Origin: Trichobilharzia regenti
Taxonomy: Eukaryota; Platyhelminthes; Trematoda; Strigeidida; Schistosomatidae
Direction: 5' to 3'
Length of the DNA stretch: 64,000 nt
Assembly: GCA_944472135.2 (NCBI GenBank)
Contig: OX235264.1
Coordinates: 90,964,319-91,028,318, forward strand
Both the position numbers and the translations under genes were made by a program. The notes under the pieces are model-generated. The model made no database searches and was not told the origin of the DNA. It was given only the letters and a program-made list of their open reading frames with translations. Shown one piece after another: positions 11,331-23,400 of this stretch (position 1 is the first letter of the stretch; each line of letters opens with the position of its first letter).

Positions 11331-11759
11331 ACGGGTATATTTTGCGATTTGAAGGTCTTCAAATAACAATGAAGTCAAAAATGTATATAAATTATACATT
11401 GATAATTATAACAATATTAACTAAAATGATGAGACGATTGAAATAGTTTCAGCGGAAATTACAAACAGGAGAAGATCAAAGAGCCCAATTTATTTCCCTA
11501 ATAACATTGTAGGTCGTAGTTTTTAAGTTTAACAGCTTCTCCATCTTATAGAAGACTAGTGGGCAAAATAGGGTATAGCTGAGGTTCCATACTTGGTTGT
11601 GCCAATAAGCATATTAGAAGGCGTAATTTATCCAAAACTGTGTAGTGTACTTGCGCAACACATTTCGAATAATCTGGTCACACACAAGTACTTGGCATAG
11701 GAATATATATATATGTATATGTATATATGAAAATAATAAAGCGTTAAGGCTTGACAAGA
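11331..11759. other. No gene recognised
   Basis: Low-complexity AT-rich DNA, including a TATATATA tract near 11705-11727. I see no coding motif. Confidence 0.4.
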
Positions 11760-13360
11760 TAAACATAGGTCAATTTAGAAGAACATATCGAAGCTCACAA
11801 TAACAATGAAGATGACTACATCTATATGTTGTATATTGAATGTTTATCGAAAGACTTATCCGAAAATTCGCTGCTTAATAGAAGATATGTCGACAACATT
11901 GTAATCATAAGTGATGAGCCTTGTTCTACTACTTCAATTTTAAATCAAATGAATACAGTTCAGAATATCATATCACTTACGTTTGTAAAATAGGAAGATA
12001 ACTGCTTATCTTTCCTAAATATATTGATTAGTCGACGCCTTGATGGATCAATGAAATAATCTATTCATAGAAAACCTACCTTATTGTATTTTTTTAGTTT
12101 TTTTATATTTGATTACAGCTTCATTACACACCGTATTTTTGGTACAAATAGGAAATTTTCAGCAAGGCTATCGGTAGCCCGAATACCGCAGGCCGACCAT
12201 AGATATCAGGTGTGTGTCGGCGTGGGATCGAACCCCGGACCATGTGCATGGTCGGCGAGAGTCCTAACCACTGTGCCACCGACGCACAGGACAGGACAGT
12301 ATCTTAATTATCACAGTTTCTGTCCTGTTCGGTACAAAAGAGTCTTAGTAAGATGCCTCTTCAATATAAACCAGTGAATATGCAGTGAAAACATACTTGA
12401 TGAGGAAGAAATAAAAGTGATGCAAACTCCGGGTGATAATAACTATGCGGATAAGTTCATCAGGAGATGTTCAGTAGTCAGAACACCAGGACCCACTCTT
12501 CAACTTGCCACTATGAAAAACGTATATTTCCACCTACCCTATATGGCTGATCATGGCAGCCTGATAACTCCACTACAGTTGAACGCTGTTGTTAAAAAGA
12601 CTTTTATGCAGCTAATATCACCATAACTGAGAATGCGAAGCCAGTATATCTATCTATCTAAGCCCATTGAACATGCAAAAAAGGATGTCACAGTCCACTG
12701 TATTTAACAATTTGAATGTACGTGTCGACACACATGCATAGGAAGAACTTATCGATCTCTGCTTCAAAGCAAATTTCTAAATGGATCCAGAAGTAAAAAG
12801 CATCTCCAGAACCAACTAATGGTGAGGCCAGACGACCTAGATTCTTTATCTCAAAACATATTATAAAAACAGGACATAAAATTCATGTTTACACGTCTCT
12901 AAAACCTATCCATACCACGTGTTAGGGGCGTATCCCAAATTCTGTGGAAGCGCTAGCCAGAAATTAAAAAGTTTAAACCACCTTCATTTGTTCAAAATTG
13001 ATCCGTCATCACACTAAAATTTCCCTGGTAAACTCTGTTTTGTTGAATACAAGGTCAGATGTACTATTACCTCCTATTTCTGGTTTATTTATCTTCGTTG
13101 TTATTTCGACCTTCAATATGTCTTTTTAACTTGATGCAAGTCTATTTCCTCACTCCTTAAGTCTTTCTTATCTTCACACATATATATTCCTATGACAATT
13201 CCGTCTGTATTTGATTAGATTGTTCGAAATATGCTGCTCAAATACATTACACGATTCGGATAAAGTACATCTTTCTATAGATTTTTCGAAATTCATAAAT
13301 GGAACTGACTGTTTTAAACACAATCTTTTTAACGACTTCTGGGCCTACCTGATGAGATGC
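11760..13360 (+). pseudogene. Penelope-like element P2, split by a SINE
   Basis: Plus-strand reading gives RRYVDNIVII near 11880, the reverse transcriptase motif C with YVDD changed to YVDN. It continues LNILISRRLDGS and RKPTL up to about 12080. A SINE then interrupts, and the same protein resumes at 12290 with GQYL, CPVRYKRVLVRCLFN and, at 12417-12626, the connector region ending VVKKTFMQLISP. A GIY-YIG core (FECTCRHTCIGRTYRSL) follows at about 12710. From 12980 on is 3' UTR, part of which is nearly repeated at 39131-39240. Several stops make it a pseudogene. Confidence 0.82.
12081..12287 (-). repeat. SINE-A copy inside a PLE
   Basis: Minus-strand tRNA-derived SINE. The head near 12287 begins GTGCGTCGGTGG. 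The A box reads TGGCACAGTGG, and the B box is in GGGTTCGATCCCA near 12230. The body ends in a poly(T) tract on the plus strand (12087-12110), which is the A-rich tail. It interrupts the PLE frame, so it is younger than that PLE copy. Confidence 0.88.
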
Positions 13361-13524
13361 AATTGTGAATATAAAAAGTCCTGAAAGAGAGATAATATGG
13401 ATTTGGACTATCTCTCATGTGAGTTGAGGTGTCTTTGGAATACACTATTAACCAGCTAGCTGACTTAGCGGTAGCACATCGCTTGTCCCACTGGCAACTT
13501 TTATTACCCTTTAACAGTATGACA

Positions 13525-13719
13525 TTTTTTAATTTTTTTATATTTACAGCTTGATTCCACACTGTATTTTTGGTACAAGTATGGAATTTTCAGCATGCAT
13601 ATCGATAGCCAAAATTTTGCAGGCCAACCATAGATATCAGGTGTGTGTCGGCAGACGATCGAACCCCGGACCATGTGGATGGTCGACGAGAATCCTAACC
13701 ACTGTGCCACCGACGCGCA
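13525..13719 (-). repeat. SINE-A copy
   Basis: Same family as 12081-12287: A box TGGCACAGTGG at the right, B box GGTTCGATCG slightly altered, tail of T-rich sequence at 13525-13548. About full length, with scattered substitutions. Confidence 0.88.
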
Positions 13720-13979
13720 ACATAATCATTTTTGAGTGGTGACCCAGGAATGACTGAGGCGGAGTAATCAAGAACTAAGACAATCACTCGATGGTGTTAG
13801 ATGTGCAAAATGTCGATGACGTAATCGGGGATAGAACTATTGATGTTCTTCCCTCCTCTGGATATCAAGAGAAGAACTGTTTGGTGGATTATTAAAAAAA
13901 ATTGTTATTCTTAATAGCTGGTTCGTAAGGATTAGTTTTGTCTTTATGAGTTGATCCCGGATTGATATCAGTTACAGAA

Positions 13980-14150
13980 CCATTGAAAATCAGGCAGTGC
14001 TGGACAGCAGTTCCTAGTTTTGAGAATCACTGGCTATAACTACCCACTGGGGTTCAACCCAGTCTATTTCGGTTACAAGGCAAGCTCGTATACCATCTAG
14101 CCGTTGGGATCCGATTCAATGGCTCATGAATTGTAACTGCTATCAATTTA
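13980..14150 (-). repeat. SINE-B copy, diverged
   Basis: Minus-strand tRNA-like unit: a GGCTAGATGG A-box-like stretch near 14100 and GGGTTGAACCCC in place of the B box near 14055. The rest aligns by eye with 25600-25885 (ACTGGACAGC, CTCATGAATT and so on). Confidence 0.7.
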
Positions 14151-14531
14151 TTATTCACGTATAATTAAAATCTTCGCCTGCATTTATCATCATTGCTGGT
14201 TGAGACACAGGATGCAACAATATCCATAATTATGTAGTGTCTTTATCCCATTTTTTCTGATCCCACCTTTATTCACAACAAATCTGATGTCATTCATCCT
14301 ACCCTCATCGCTCAGTGGTACACCTTCTGTATGGTAAAGTGGAGATCATCATTTCTACCCAAAGTAGAAATTATTTGTTAATTGATATAATGACCAAACA
14401 GGACTCATAGTCTGAACGGACGAAACTGATCTCTGCATCCTACTGTTTCACTAACCAAAAAGTCCTTAAAAGCCTTGCAGTCACAAAACACTCCGAAGAC
14501 AGTAAAAACACAATTATTCGCTGTTAGCAAT
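14151..14531. other. No gene recognised
   Basis: No coding signal. A stretch of about 45 bases near 14470-14520 (CACAAAACACTCCGAAGAC and on) recurs in diverged form at 60865-60905, so it belongs to an unassigned repeat. Confidence 0.4.
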
Positions 14532-15225
14532 TCCATATTAGTTTATTTATAAGATACAACACACAGTGAAACAGTATTATTTACTGGATGACGAAGTTTT
14601 GAATACAATTTATCTATAGTCATAAGCATATCAATTGATTATAATCACACGACTTCGAAAATCGAGTTTTATAGTTTTCCTTGTTCTCTACTCTTCCTCA
14701 TCGTTGGGGAAGTAGAATTTTCCGGACATCCAACTGGACAGGTGTTGAATCATTCCAATTACACGTGTTGATTTGCAGTTGATTCGATAAACAAAGCTTC
14801 CGTTATCAATCTTTCCCTCCACCGTGTGACATTAGATTTTAAAACTGTCATCATATCCCACCCATCCTCTTGTATGGCTGTTTTATGTGGAATTGCATGT
14901 AGCGATAACAGTTTTAAAATCTAATGTCACACGGTGGAGGGAAAGATTGATAACGGAAGCTTTGTTTATCGAATCAACTGCAAATCAACACGTGTAATAG
15001 GAATGATTCAACACCTGTCTAGTCGGATTTCTGGAAAATTATCCTACCCCAATGACGACAAATAGGAAAGGAAAAAGAAAACCATAAAACTCAGATTTCG
15101 AAGTTGTGTGATCATAAATGATATGATTATGGAGAATAGATAAATTGTGTTCGAAACATCATCCAGTAAACAATACTGTTTCACTGACTGTGTGATATAT
15201 CTAATAAAAAAAATTAATACGGAAT
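14532..15225. repeat. Long inverted repeat of the P1 tail
   Basis: Left arm 14532-14847 (P1 tail on the minus strand) and right arm 14909-15225 (the same on the plus strand) are close reverse complements with a 61-bp spacer. Each arm includes the end of P1 coding (FIESTANQHV-like) and the conserved hairpin region. The transcript would fold into a long stem. Confidence 0.85.
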
Positions 15226-15430
15226 TACTTACCGCCACGGTGCCCAAGTTTTACACATATATTAATATTCGCTGTTAGATCTTTGTGGTTCACAACAGCG
15301 CTGTTAGCCAGCTAAACAGCCACGTTTATTTTATCAGTACAGAAAGCAAGTACATATAATCGGTTAGAATATTCCTGAAAAGGTGAAATCATAGCCATAT
15401 CCGCAAGAACCTTAAATAAATAATTCCCTC
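15226..15430 (+). repeat. P1 3' tail continuation
   Basis: Continues the right arm in plus orientation and matches the reverse complement of 5598-5790 (GTGCCCAAGTTTTACACATA, then ACAGCGCTGTTAGCCAGC). Non-coding. Confidence 0.75.
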
Positions 15431-15594
15431 AAACAGTCCTGTGTTAGAAAGACACTTTTTGATTCCTTTACGTGAACAGTGGAACATAGGAGGCCTGATA
15501 ATTCGGCAGCACGGGTACTTATTTTAACGGAATAAGGTTTCTGATCTGATGCCTAGCCTTTCCAGTTTACGGGTCATATTACTGGCTTTGTGAA

Positions 15595-15690
15595 GTAAAG
15601 GAGTGTGTCTGTGGCTGGGGATCGAACCCCGAACCACCTGCGGCGTAGTTAGCGGGCATTCTACTGCTGTGCACTAACGCACAATGACAG
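15595..15690 (-). repeat. tRNA-like SINE head, third family
   Basis: On the minus strand, GTGCGTTAGTGCACAGCAG starts a tRNA-like sequence and GGGGTTCGATCCCCAGCC is a strong B box with a paired T-stem. It differs from SINE-A and SINE-B. It is too degraded at the A box and anticodon arm to be a tRNA gene. Confidence 0.55.
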
Positions 15691-15753
15691 TGAATCACTC
15701 AAACAACATCACATCATATAACAACACATTATCACTGTGTTGCACAACCAAAT

Positions 15754-15972
15754 TTTATTTATTTTATTTTTTATTTTTTTTTATTTATTTATTTTTTTGA
15801 TTACAGCTTGATTCCACACCGTGTTTTTGGTACAAGTATGGAATTTTCAGCGTGGATATCGGTAGCCCAAAATTTGCAGGCCGACCATAGATATCAGGTG
15901 TGCGTCGGCGTGGACTCGAACCTCGGACCATGTGCATGGTCGGCGAGAGTCCTAACCGCTATGCCACCGACA
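15754..15972 (-). repeat. SINE-A copy with long A-rich tail
   Basis: Same body as the other SINE-A copies. The plus strand shows a T-rich run 15754-15800 (the tail), the conserved GATTACAGCTTGATTCCACA body end, a B-box equivalent at 15908-15922 with one change, and the A box near 15955. Confidence 0.88.
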
Positions 15973-15975
15973 TCA

Positions 15976-17554
15976 TCTTCACCATCAATTGAATCCTTTG
16001 GGTTTCTTCAACAATCCAACGTTCCAGTATCCAACTCGACCAGATGGACTTCATTAGTGGATTGACGTACAGATAAGAGGGATCGGATAGACAGAATGAA
16101 TCATCGTTTTCCACATTTAGACATACGTCTTCTGATTTTGCTCTATACGAATTCCCGCGACTCTCCAGTCAGCCGCCTGAATCACCAATCTATCTACTTT
16201 TAACTCCATGTATTCTGTGTGAAGATCAAAAATGTGTTGAATATCTAAATTTTTTTCTCAACTTTCTTTCTTTCCTCCATCCACATAAGTTTGCCTGGCG
16301 AATAACCTTATGTTTTTTCTTGCAAAATAATGACAACTCATAAAACGAAACAGAGATTGTCTGGGTTTTTTTCAGCTTGTTTTTATCTTGGTTTGATTGG
16401 ATGTTTGATTGAGTCTTGTGCTTACAGTTAACTATGGCTTTTTAAGAAACCACTGAGTCTTAAATCTTTGATTCTGATTTCACATCGTTCAAGCTCTTCT
16501 TCCCACAGTGCACCAGTGAGAAATTTTATTTGCAACGATGTTTGTTTAGTAATAAATAGTAGTAATTGTCACCACTGTGCGTTTGATATCTTGCGCACCC
16601 ACCTCATAGCACTCGGAGACTCTTGGTGTGTGTGTAGAGATCTGTAACCGAGTGATTTATCTCTGCCTAGCCGTTGTCGTATATGTTGCTAAGCATGGCA
16701 AGGTAGACTGATTTTCTGTGTAACCAATTGTCAGTGATGATGATAATGATTTTACGTGGATCCCCGACGCCCCTCCGTTTCATGCGGTAATTTTAATTAT
16801 TATTTTTAGAAAATTGTCCATTCAATGTGTTTTCCATGTGATTTCTGTGGAAGTTTTAACACTAAATGAGAGGAATCAAAAGCACAGAATAAACACTGAT
16901 GAAGACAAACAGTAATAAAGAATAAGTCAGCATATGATATGCAAATGTGAGAAGAATGATAATATACATTCTAGGCGAAAACTGGGATAATCCTCACAAA
17001 GTTTGGTTGAAACATCCAAAAAAAGTATAAGTATTGTGATTAAATTTTTCAGGGGAAGGGATTTCCCCAAAAAATAACTATTCCGTTACAATATAAATGC
17101 ATATTAACCAGCTTCAACATTTCTCCAGTAATTATTTTGCTGAGTAGTCCTGCTAACAGCGAAAATCCGGATTTGTATTTTATGCTTCTCAGAATAATGG
17201 GTCAATCGTGAATCATCTAGGTAACACGCTAATTGAGTCCTTTTCCCCAAATTACAAAATGTAATACATACGGAAATAAATATATATACACTTAAAATTA
17301 ATCCATAAACAATTGTTGGGCATAGTATAGTTAGTCAGTTTTAATGCAGTTGGACAAACATACACAAAATAAAGCATAAATAATATAAAATTAGATGTTG
17401 TTTAGTAGAGAGAAACAAGAGGAATATTTGTCCACTTGACTTGACCTGTTGTTGTCGTTTATTTACTCCATGACTAAGTGGAAATGTAGTTCCCAATAGA
17501 TCTAATGTAAAAATGTAGATAACAGTGTATTTCATTAATTAGCTTTACCATGTA
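15976..17554. other. No gene recognised
   Basis: Short open frames only, without motifs. No repeat recognised within the window apart from simple AT tracts. Confidence 0.4.
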
Positions 17555-18625
17555 TAAATATATATATAAATCATGTGCTGATCGAATTGTTTCTCTACAC
17601 ACCATCATCAACGAACAAAGCATAGAATGGCAGTCAAATGTCTACCTCAGCTTCATCGACTTCATAAAGGTCTTTATCCGAGAAGTAATTCTGAAACTAT
17701 TCCAACACCATGAAGTATGCTTCACCAAAAATCTCTGTCAACCTCATCGAACACCTAAATGACAGTGCCATGTATGAAGTAGTCCAAAACGGGAAACTCA
17801 ATGAACCGTTCGAATTGAAAATAGGAGACATGGCCATCAGTCAGCGATCACCAAATGATATTTCTGATTATGGTAAACTGGACTTTGTGAGACAGCGTAT
17901 ATGCGCAGCAAAAGGAAAGGAATAAAATGTACTGATAAAATGGGTTAAGAAGATCTGGATTCAGCGAAGACACTCAGGAGGAAACGAACAGACTGACAGA
18001 AGAAACAGTCGGAAAAGAAAGAATTTACTTGCTTCACTTATCTATGCGACATACTTTCAATTACAATCAGCAGACAGGGGTAATTATATACCTATACCAA
18101 CCACAAGAGGAAAGGCAAGACAGACAATCATCGATCTGAAGTTATTTAGGAAATCTTATGTACTGAGTATAAACAACGAAATTCAGATTTTCAGCACCAA
18201 TGTCAAGTCAGTCAGTTCTTTTTATAGTGTTCGAAGTCTTGGAGAACGCGTCACCAGAAGCACTCCTAAGAGCCAGCTACAGACTTTCATGAGCAACTGA
18301 CTTAACTGGCGCATTTCAGATGGACAGCGAGAAAAAATTAGTAACAAGGAACTCGCAGGATGTACCAATCAATAACATACTGTTCACCAAATATTCCAAT
18401 ATAAATGGAAATGGATGGGACACACATCAGTGAAGAGATCACCCAGTGATTTCACCGGCCGGGTTACCGCTCTGGAGGGACCTGAACGAGATGGGATGAG
18501 TTGGGCGTCAGTCCGAGAAGGAAATGAAGAATTTTATGCGAGGAGGAGGTGTGGGACTATAGGGAATCATGGGGCCCGCTAAAGAGGAACATAGCACTTT
18601 GGCAGTACTCCTCCACTGCTTTAGT
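17555..18625 (+). pseudogene. RTE-clade reverse transcriptase, heavily decayed
   Basis: Plus-strand 17550-17762 reads SCADRIVSLHTIINEQSIEWQ and YLSFIDFIKVF, matching the RT segment before and at motif A in the better copies (IATLRIIIEQSLEWQ at 52100). Later pieces in other frames cover the thumb and the C-terminal WKWMGH-like region near 18400. The end, near 18570-18625, contains the AGGAACATAG word shared by other RTE 3' ends. Many frameshifts; not functional. Confidence 0.75.
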
Positions 18626-18639
18626 TAGTATATGTATAA

Positions 18640-20240
18640 AAGTCGGACACTGTGGTAGCATTTTATTCCATATTAATTTGTTTACTAGATATATTAGGCA
18701 ATCAGTGAAATAGTACCATTCACTCGATGACTAGGTTCCATACACAACTTATTGTTCACAATCATATGAATTATAACTACATAGCTTCGAAACTTTCGTT
18801 TCATAATTTTCCTTATTTCTTCCTAATTGTAGTAGTAGTGTGGTGAGAGCTGGCTGCTAGCCAAAGTTGATCGACAGTAATTTACGTCAATGTTTATGTC
18901 CCTAATATTAGTCGTGAGAAAAATGAGAACAAATGCTTCGCATAGGCAGATACAGTTAACAAATAGATGATCTGACATTCAAGAAACAGTCACGAAGAGA
19001 TGCAAGGTTAACTTTCTGTGAGCAACAACCAATCAGAAGACTTTGTTTTTCTGCTAACAATTATCTATCACAATGTACATGAAAATCTATAAATATCTGT
19101 TGATTTACTTATTAAACGATATGTAGCCTGGCCCTTGTCTTCTGTTGTTACAGTAGTAGTTTTCTAGATGTCTGGGTGGATGGTCGCTGAATCATTTCTA
19201 TTCCACATATTATCAGTCGATTTGATTAATGAAGCTTCCATTATCAACTACATCAGAATTGAAAACTGTCATGTCATCTCATTCTGTTGTATGGTTATGT
19301 GTAATTGCATGTAGTGAGTGGTATAGCTGAACTTTCCTCTAGATTTCTTATCTTCTTAGGATCACCTAATCTAGGTTTTGCTACGTTTTTGCAATCTGCC
19401 AGTCTGACTGACACCTTTCTACTACTTTGACCTATGTAACTGACCTGACAATCATTCCAGAAGGGTGTTAAATAAACTAAATTGTTTTGTTTAATTGGAT
19501 CCACAAGATCCTTTAACCGAAAATTTTTATTTTTATATGACTATGAGTCCTACTTTTATTGCTACTTTGTCGAAAATTCTATGTAAGGTTAACGAGATTT
19601 CTTCTTTGTATGGAAGTACCGCCGATAATTTAAAATTTATCATTGTTAGTATTTTCACTATTCGGCTTGTATTTGTCACGAATTTCCTCACTTCTTGCTG
19701 TTTAATTTATCAGGGTGGATTTTACGTTTGAAAGATTTTCCTATGTGCCTCACATCCTGTCTTAGATTTCACTTTGTTAGTTTTAGTCTCTGTGCCCTAT
19801 TGCTTAGAGATTTCACCAATGTTTTCTTATTGATATGGGCTCGGATGATCCGAAATCCAAATATCGGTCCGAATGTGTATGTTTTCTGTAAACACTAGCA
19901 TTGAACTAACCATCTTCTTCCTCTTTATGCTACAATCTAATATTGGAAATATCCCTTCCGAAATTTTCAGTTCATGATTAAAGTGAATCACAACTAATTT
20001 CGAATCTATTTATGTCTTGTGCTTTGCGTTTGGTGAATGTGTCATCTACGTACCTTCAACATATTTCGTAAATGGGACTGAAAATTTGAATGTTTAAGTT
20101 TTCCCTCACATCCATTAATATGTCTACAATTATAGGAGATATTGGCTACCCTGTAGCAACTCCCCTTGATTTAATTGTATACTTTTCCTCAAGGGTTTAA
20201 ATACTATACGAGTCAGACATAGCTGCACTCTTAGTGTTAT
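18640..20240 (-). pseudogene. Penelope-like element P1, RT through tail
   Basis: Minus-strand reading from about 20200: ATG-stop-PISPIIVDILMD (RT motif B region), then RYVDDTFTKR with intact YVDD near 20050, ASVYRKHTHSDRYLDF near 19870, and GIY-YIG pieces NDCQVSYIGQSSRKVSVRLA at 19295-19504. The P1 tail follows at 18640-18838 and 19153-19290, interrupted by a solo LTR. Many stops. Other than the tail, this is one of only two P1 copies here that keep the RT catalytic aspartates. Confidence 0.82.
18839..19152 (+). mobile_element. Solo LTR inside a PLE tail
   Basis: 314 bp, starting TGTGGTGAGAGC and ending TTGTTACA, with TATAAATAT and TTAAACGA-type late promoter and poly(A) sequences near the right end. 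It is flanked by GTAG on both sides (18835-18838 and 19153-19156), a 4-bp target site duplication. Two other full copies (38790, 55811) have the same ends. No internal region is present, so it is a recombined LTR or a non-autonomous element. Confidence 0.85.
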
Positions 20241-20430
20241 GTCTTCAACTTCGAAGTTGTGTAATTTTAAGTGATACACTGAAAATGTCATCCATTAAAT
20301 AATACTGTTTCATTGTATGATTTAGCTAAAAAGCAAATAAATATGGCATTACATACTACCATAGTCCCCAAGTTTGAATATATATATTAATTCGACTTAT
20401 GATCTTCTTGGTCGAGGACTGTTCAATTAA
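20241..20430 (+). repeat. Inverted P1 tail fragment
   Basis: Plus-strand P1 tail (TCATCCATTAAATAATACTG, then CCCAAGTTTGAATATAT) lying at the 5' side of the minus-strand PLE. It repeats the fold-back layout of 5590-6495. Confidence 0.65.
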
Positions 20431-20519
20431 CCTGCATAAAACACGATTCATTAATGATGGTATTTTCAATATTTAACGCCTGGAAAATAAAATCAATCCT
20501 AGTTTTGTGCATCTAATAG

Positions 20520-21060
20520 TACACAAACTCGAAGACTTACAGACGTAGATGCATGAAGTAGCAGAAGAGGCAGAAGGCAAAGGCAGGAATTAAAATAAAC
20601 ATAGAGAAGATGAAAGTGATGAAGATGACCATCCAAATTCTAAGACAGTCAGTTGTTCTACATGTTCTATGCATCACTGAGAGCCTTTCTGACAGCCAAC
20701 TGCACAATTTTATCGACAACTGCCTCTGTTGGCTCCGTATTAAAAGTCAGATTACCAACCAGAAAGAAGTAGGAGCGAGAAAATTTGGGAACGGAACAAT
20801 CAACTTTTATTCCTAAGGAGATGGAGTTGAAGTGGAAACATACTGAGGAGATTGTCGGGCGACATCAAACGCCAGACCGTCAAATGGGATATGAATGTGA
20901 AATGAAGACCTGTTCGTGTAGGAGAATGACTTGGACGAAGTCGTGTGAGGAGGAAATCAGAGCCTATGGTCAACCGTGGAGACAGCTGCTTGGGATTTCA
21001 TATGGAACCCAAGGAGACAATAACTGTACATCCGTAGAGACAAAGTTGTATCCCGAATGA
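20520..21060 (+). pseudogene. RTE-clade element, C-terminal end
   Basis: Three plus-strand frames carry the end of the RTE protein: NKINIEKMKVMKM-like remnants near 20590, RWLRIKSQITNQ near 20740, and LKWKHTEEIVGRHQTPDRQM followed by SCEEEIRAYGQPWRQL at 20820-20990. The last is shared with 48323-48505 on the other strand (SCEEEIRNYDQPW). No RT core remains. Confidence 0.7.
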
Positions 21061-22724
21061 CTATTAGAGTGGTATGATTTAGGAGTGCATCTGGAGGGAA
21101 TCAAACCTAGGCTGTTTATGTGGTTGGTCATCATTTTACCTCTTCAGTACTGAGGCAATAGGTCTATTCACTATGCAGTGAGGACCAAAAAGTGACCCCG
21201 CGTTGGAATTCATAAACGGGCCACCTAGGCAGATGATAGGGATCCTAACTGGCATTCAATGATAATAACGGTTATAAGTGAGAAAAGTTATTTGAAATCT
21301 ATATCATTTGGATTCAATTTCATTTTGTAAGGAAAAAATAAATTTATACCATACATGTTTAAGGGGTACCTGTAAGCTTCCTTAATCTTTTTAATGTCAT
21401 GAATGAATGAGATAAGATCATGCCAAGGTTACAGTACCTCTTCACATCACTTAGCAGTGATTAGCCCCATTATTTTAAGAATTTTTGTCAACATTTTGGA
21501 GGGCTACTGTAGATAATAGTAGCGAAACTCCATTCTGAGGTTATCTAAGCAGCGTATAGGACTCTGTACTTAGTGATCCAACAGTGGGATACAGTTATCT
21601 GTCATAAAAAAAATTGGAAAGTTGTTTAATTTGATCCTCCCCCTCCCCATAAAATGTTATTCGTGATTATGCAACCAGACGAATGCCTACATTTCAATAA
21701 TGATAATAGATTTATTTCGAGCACTGCTTATGTAATACACAGAACTTTTAGCGAGGTTTAATGCCTGTTGTTTTTCGTCTTCGTCTAGGATCTTCAAATA
21801 AATTAATAAATGACATTAGATCGTATGACACTGTGCTATCTGACCTGAAGCGCAAACCCTCATCCATTATGACATTTCTTCTTTATCTCTAAGACCTCCA
21901 TAACATTTGGTTGAATATCAATCATAAAAGCGTTCAGGAGTACATTTTGAGAATCAACAACACATCTTAGAAACAGCTGTCTCAAGTATCTGGATGTGAT
22001 GCCACACTCGTCTACTGGGAACTTTGAAATCAGCGGTCTATAAACATTTTATATATTCGCCAGAGCAATTCATATGATTATAGGTCATATTTTATTAGAT
22101 TTAAACAAAGTACTGAAGGTTTTCAATAGCCCAAGCTTTAAGCAGACCACGTCTCTTATATCCTTTTATTTGTTTTATGTATAGCGTGCAATAGATATCT
22201 CACTCGAAATTATTCTCTTCTACAGAAATTCAATCTCTCATATGGTAATTATCCTGTACAAATTCTTTGTACCTGACTGTTTTATTTTTCTTGAATAAAA
22301 AAGATTTCTGTTTCATGTGTTATCACCTTCCTGACAGTGCATAAAAAACCTCCGTTTCATTTGAACTGTCAATCACAAATAACTGATGACATTGTTCAGC
22401 TGTGATGAATATACAATTAGGACGCTGTTAAAAACTATGATCGAATTAGCAATTACACTGTGCAAACTATCCTATTTCTGAAACGTTTCTAGTGTTTTAT
22501 CCCATTATTAATATTAGAACAAGACAATATTGTATTCAATTAGATCCTCTTCAGGATTTAGTCCAATTTACATAGATTTATATGTAAGAAAAACTTAAAA
22601 CAGCGATGGTGGGTTTGTGGATTGAATAATTATAATAATAATAATACTAGTAATAATAATGAGGTCAAAGGGATGGTAAATCATAGCGTTAATTACGTCT
22701 TTTAATTCATTTCTAACGTATATG
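21061..22724. other. No gene recognised
   Basis: AT-rich DNA with an (ATA)n tract at about 22630-22660. A tRNA-like stretch around 21080-21130 is too weak to call. Confidence 0.4.
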
Positions 22725-23400
22725 ATATTCATGTAAATGGGAAGCAAATGCTATCTTTAGATGTTACATCACTGTTCACCAGTGTACCATTTATGGAGAC
22801 TGTGGAATTCATATGCCAAAAGATAGAAGACAAACAGTTCGACATTGGAATTCCAGTTATTAGTCTGAAAGAGTTGCTTTTAAGATGTACTATGAATGTA
22901 CACTTCACATTCAACAGCAACCTGTATGACAAACAAATTCACGGTATTGCCATGGCTTCTCCATTGAGTCAAAATTTGGCAGATTTCCTTCTTGCTAAGC
23001 TTGAAAATAGTCAATTTTAACAAGTAATAGATAAAACGGATTCGTATTCTAGTTATGCTGACAATACGTTTTTTTCATTCTTCATGAGAAAGCTGACAAG
23101 AATGAAATGTTAATACAATTTAATGATGCACATCCAGTGTTCATGGTCACCTGTGAAGAACTACATGATGTCAGACCACATTACCTTGATGTTCAGTTGA
23201 GCAGAAGAGAGGATGGTTCACTCAAAAGTAATGTCTACCGAAAACCTACATCTGTAGGACAATATACACATTTTTGCTCAGTTTTGTACCAATCTGATAA
23301 TAAATCAATTTGGTCAGGTGCCCCACGAATGCAGCAAGACTGATCTGTACAGATAACTCCCTAGAAAATAAGTTAGGATTTAACTGAAATACGCTGGTTA
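22725..23400 (+). pseudogene. Penelope-like element, reverse transcriptase core
   Basis: Frame 22748-23020 reads LSLDVTSLFTSVP (motif A), then LLRCTMNVHFTFN, HGIAMASPLSQNLADFLLAKLE (motif B, with M-G-S changed to M-A-S). It stops at TAA 23018-23020. The next frame gives SYADNTFFSF near 23050 (motif C, YVDD changed to YADN), and 23107-23343 resumes with PHYLDVQLSRREDGSLKSNVYRKPT. The order and the motifs are those of PLE reverse transcriptases. At least two breaks and two active-site changes; dead. Confidence 0.83.

Noticed and set aside
12220..12287. tRNA genes at the SINE A and B boxes
   Set aside because: A and B boxes are present, but there is no acceptor stem or anticodon arm, and the same 180-bp unit with an A-rich tail occurs six times.
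22630..22660. Satellite array
   Set aside because: This and similar (ATA)n or (ATT)n tracts are short simple repeats, several of them tails of CR1-like elements.
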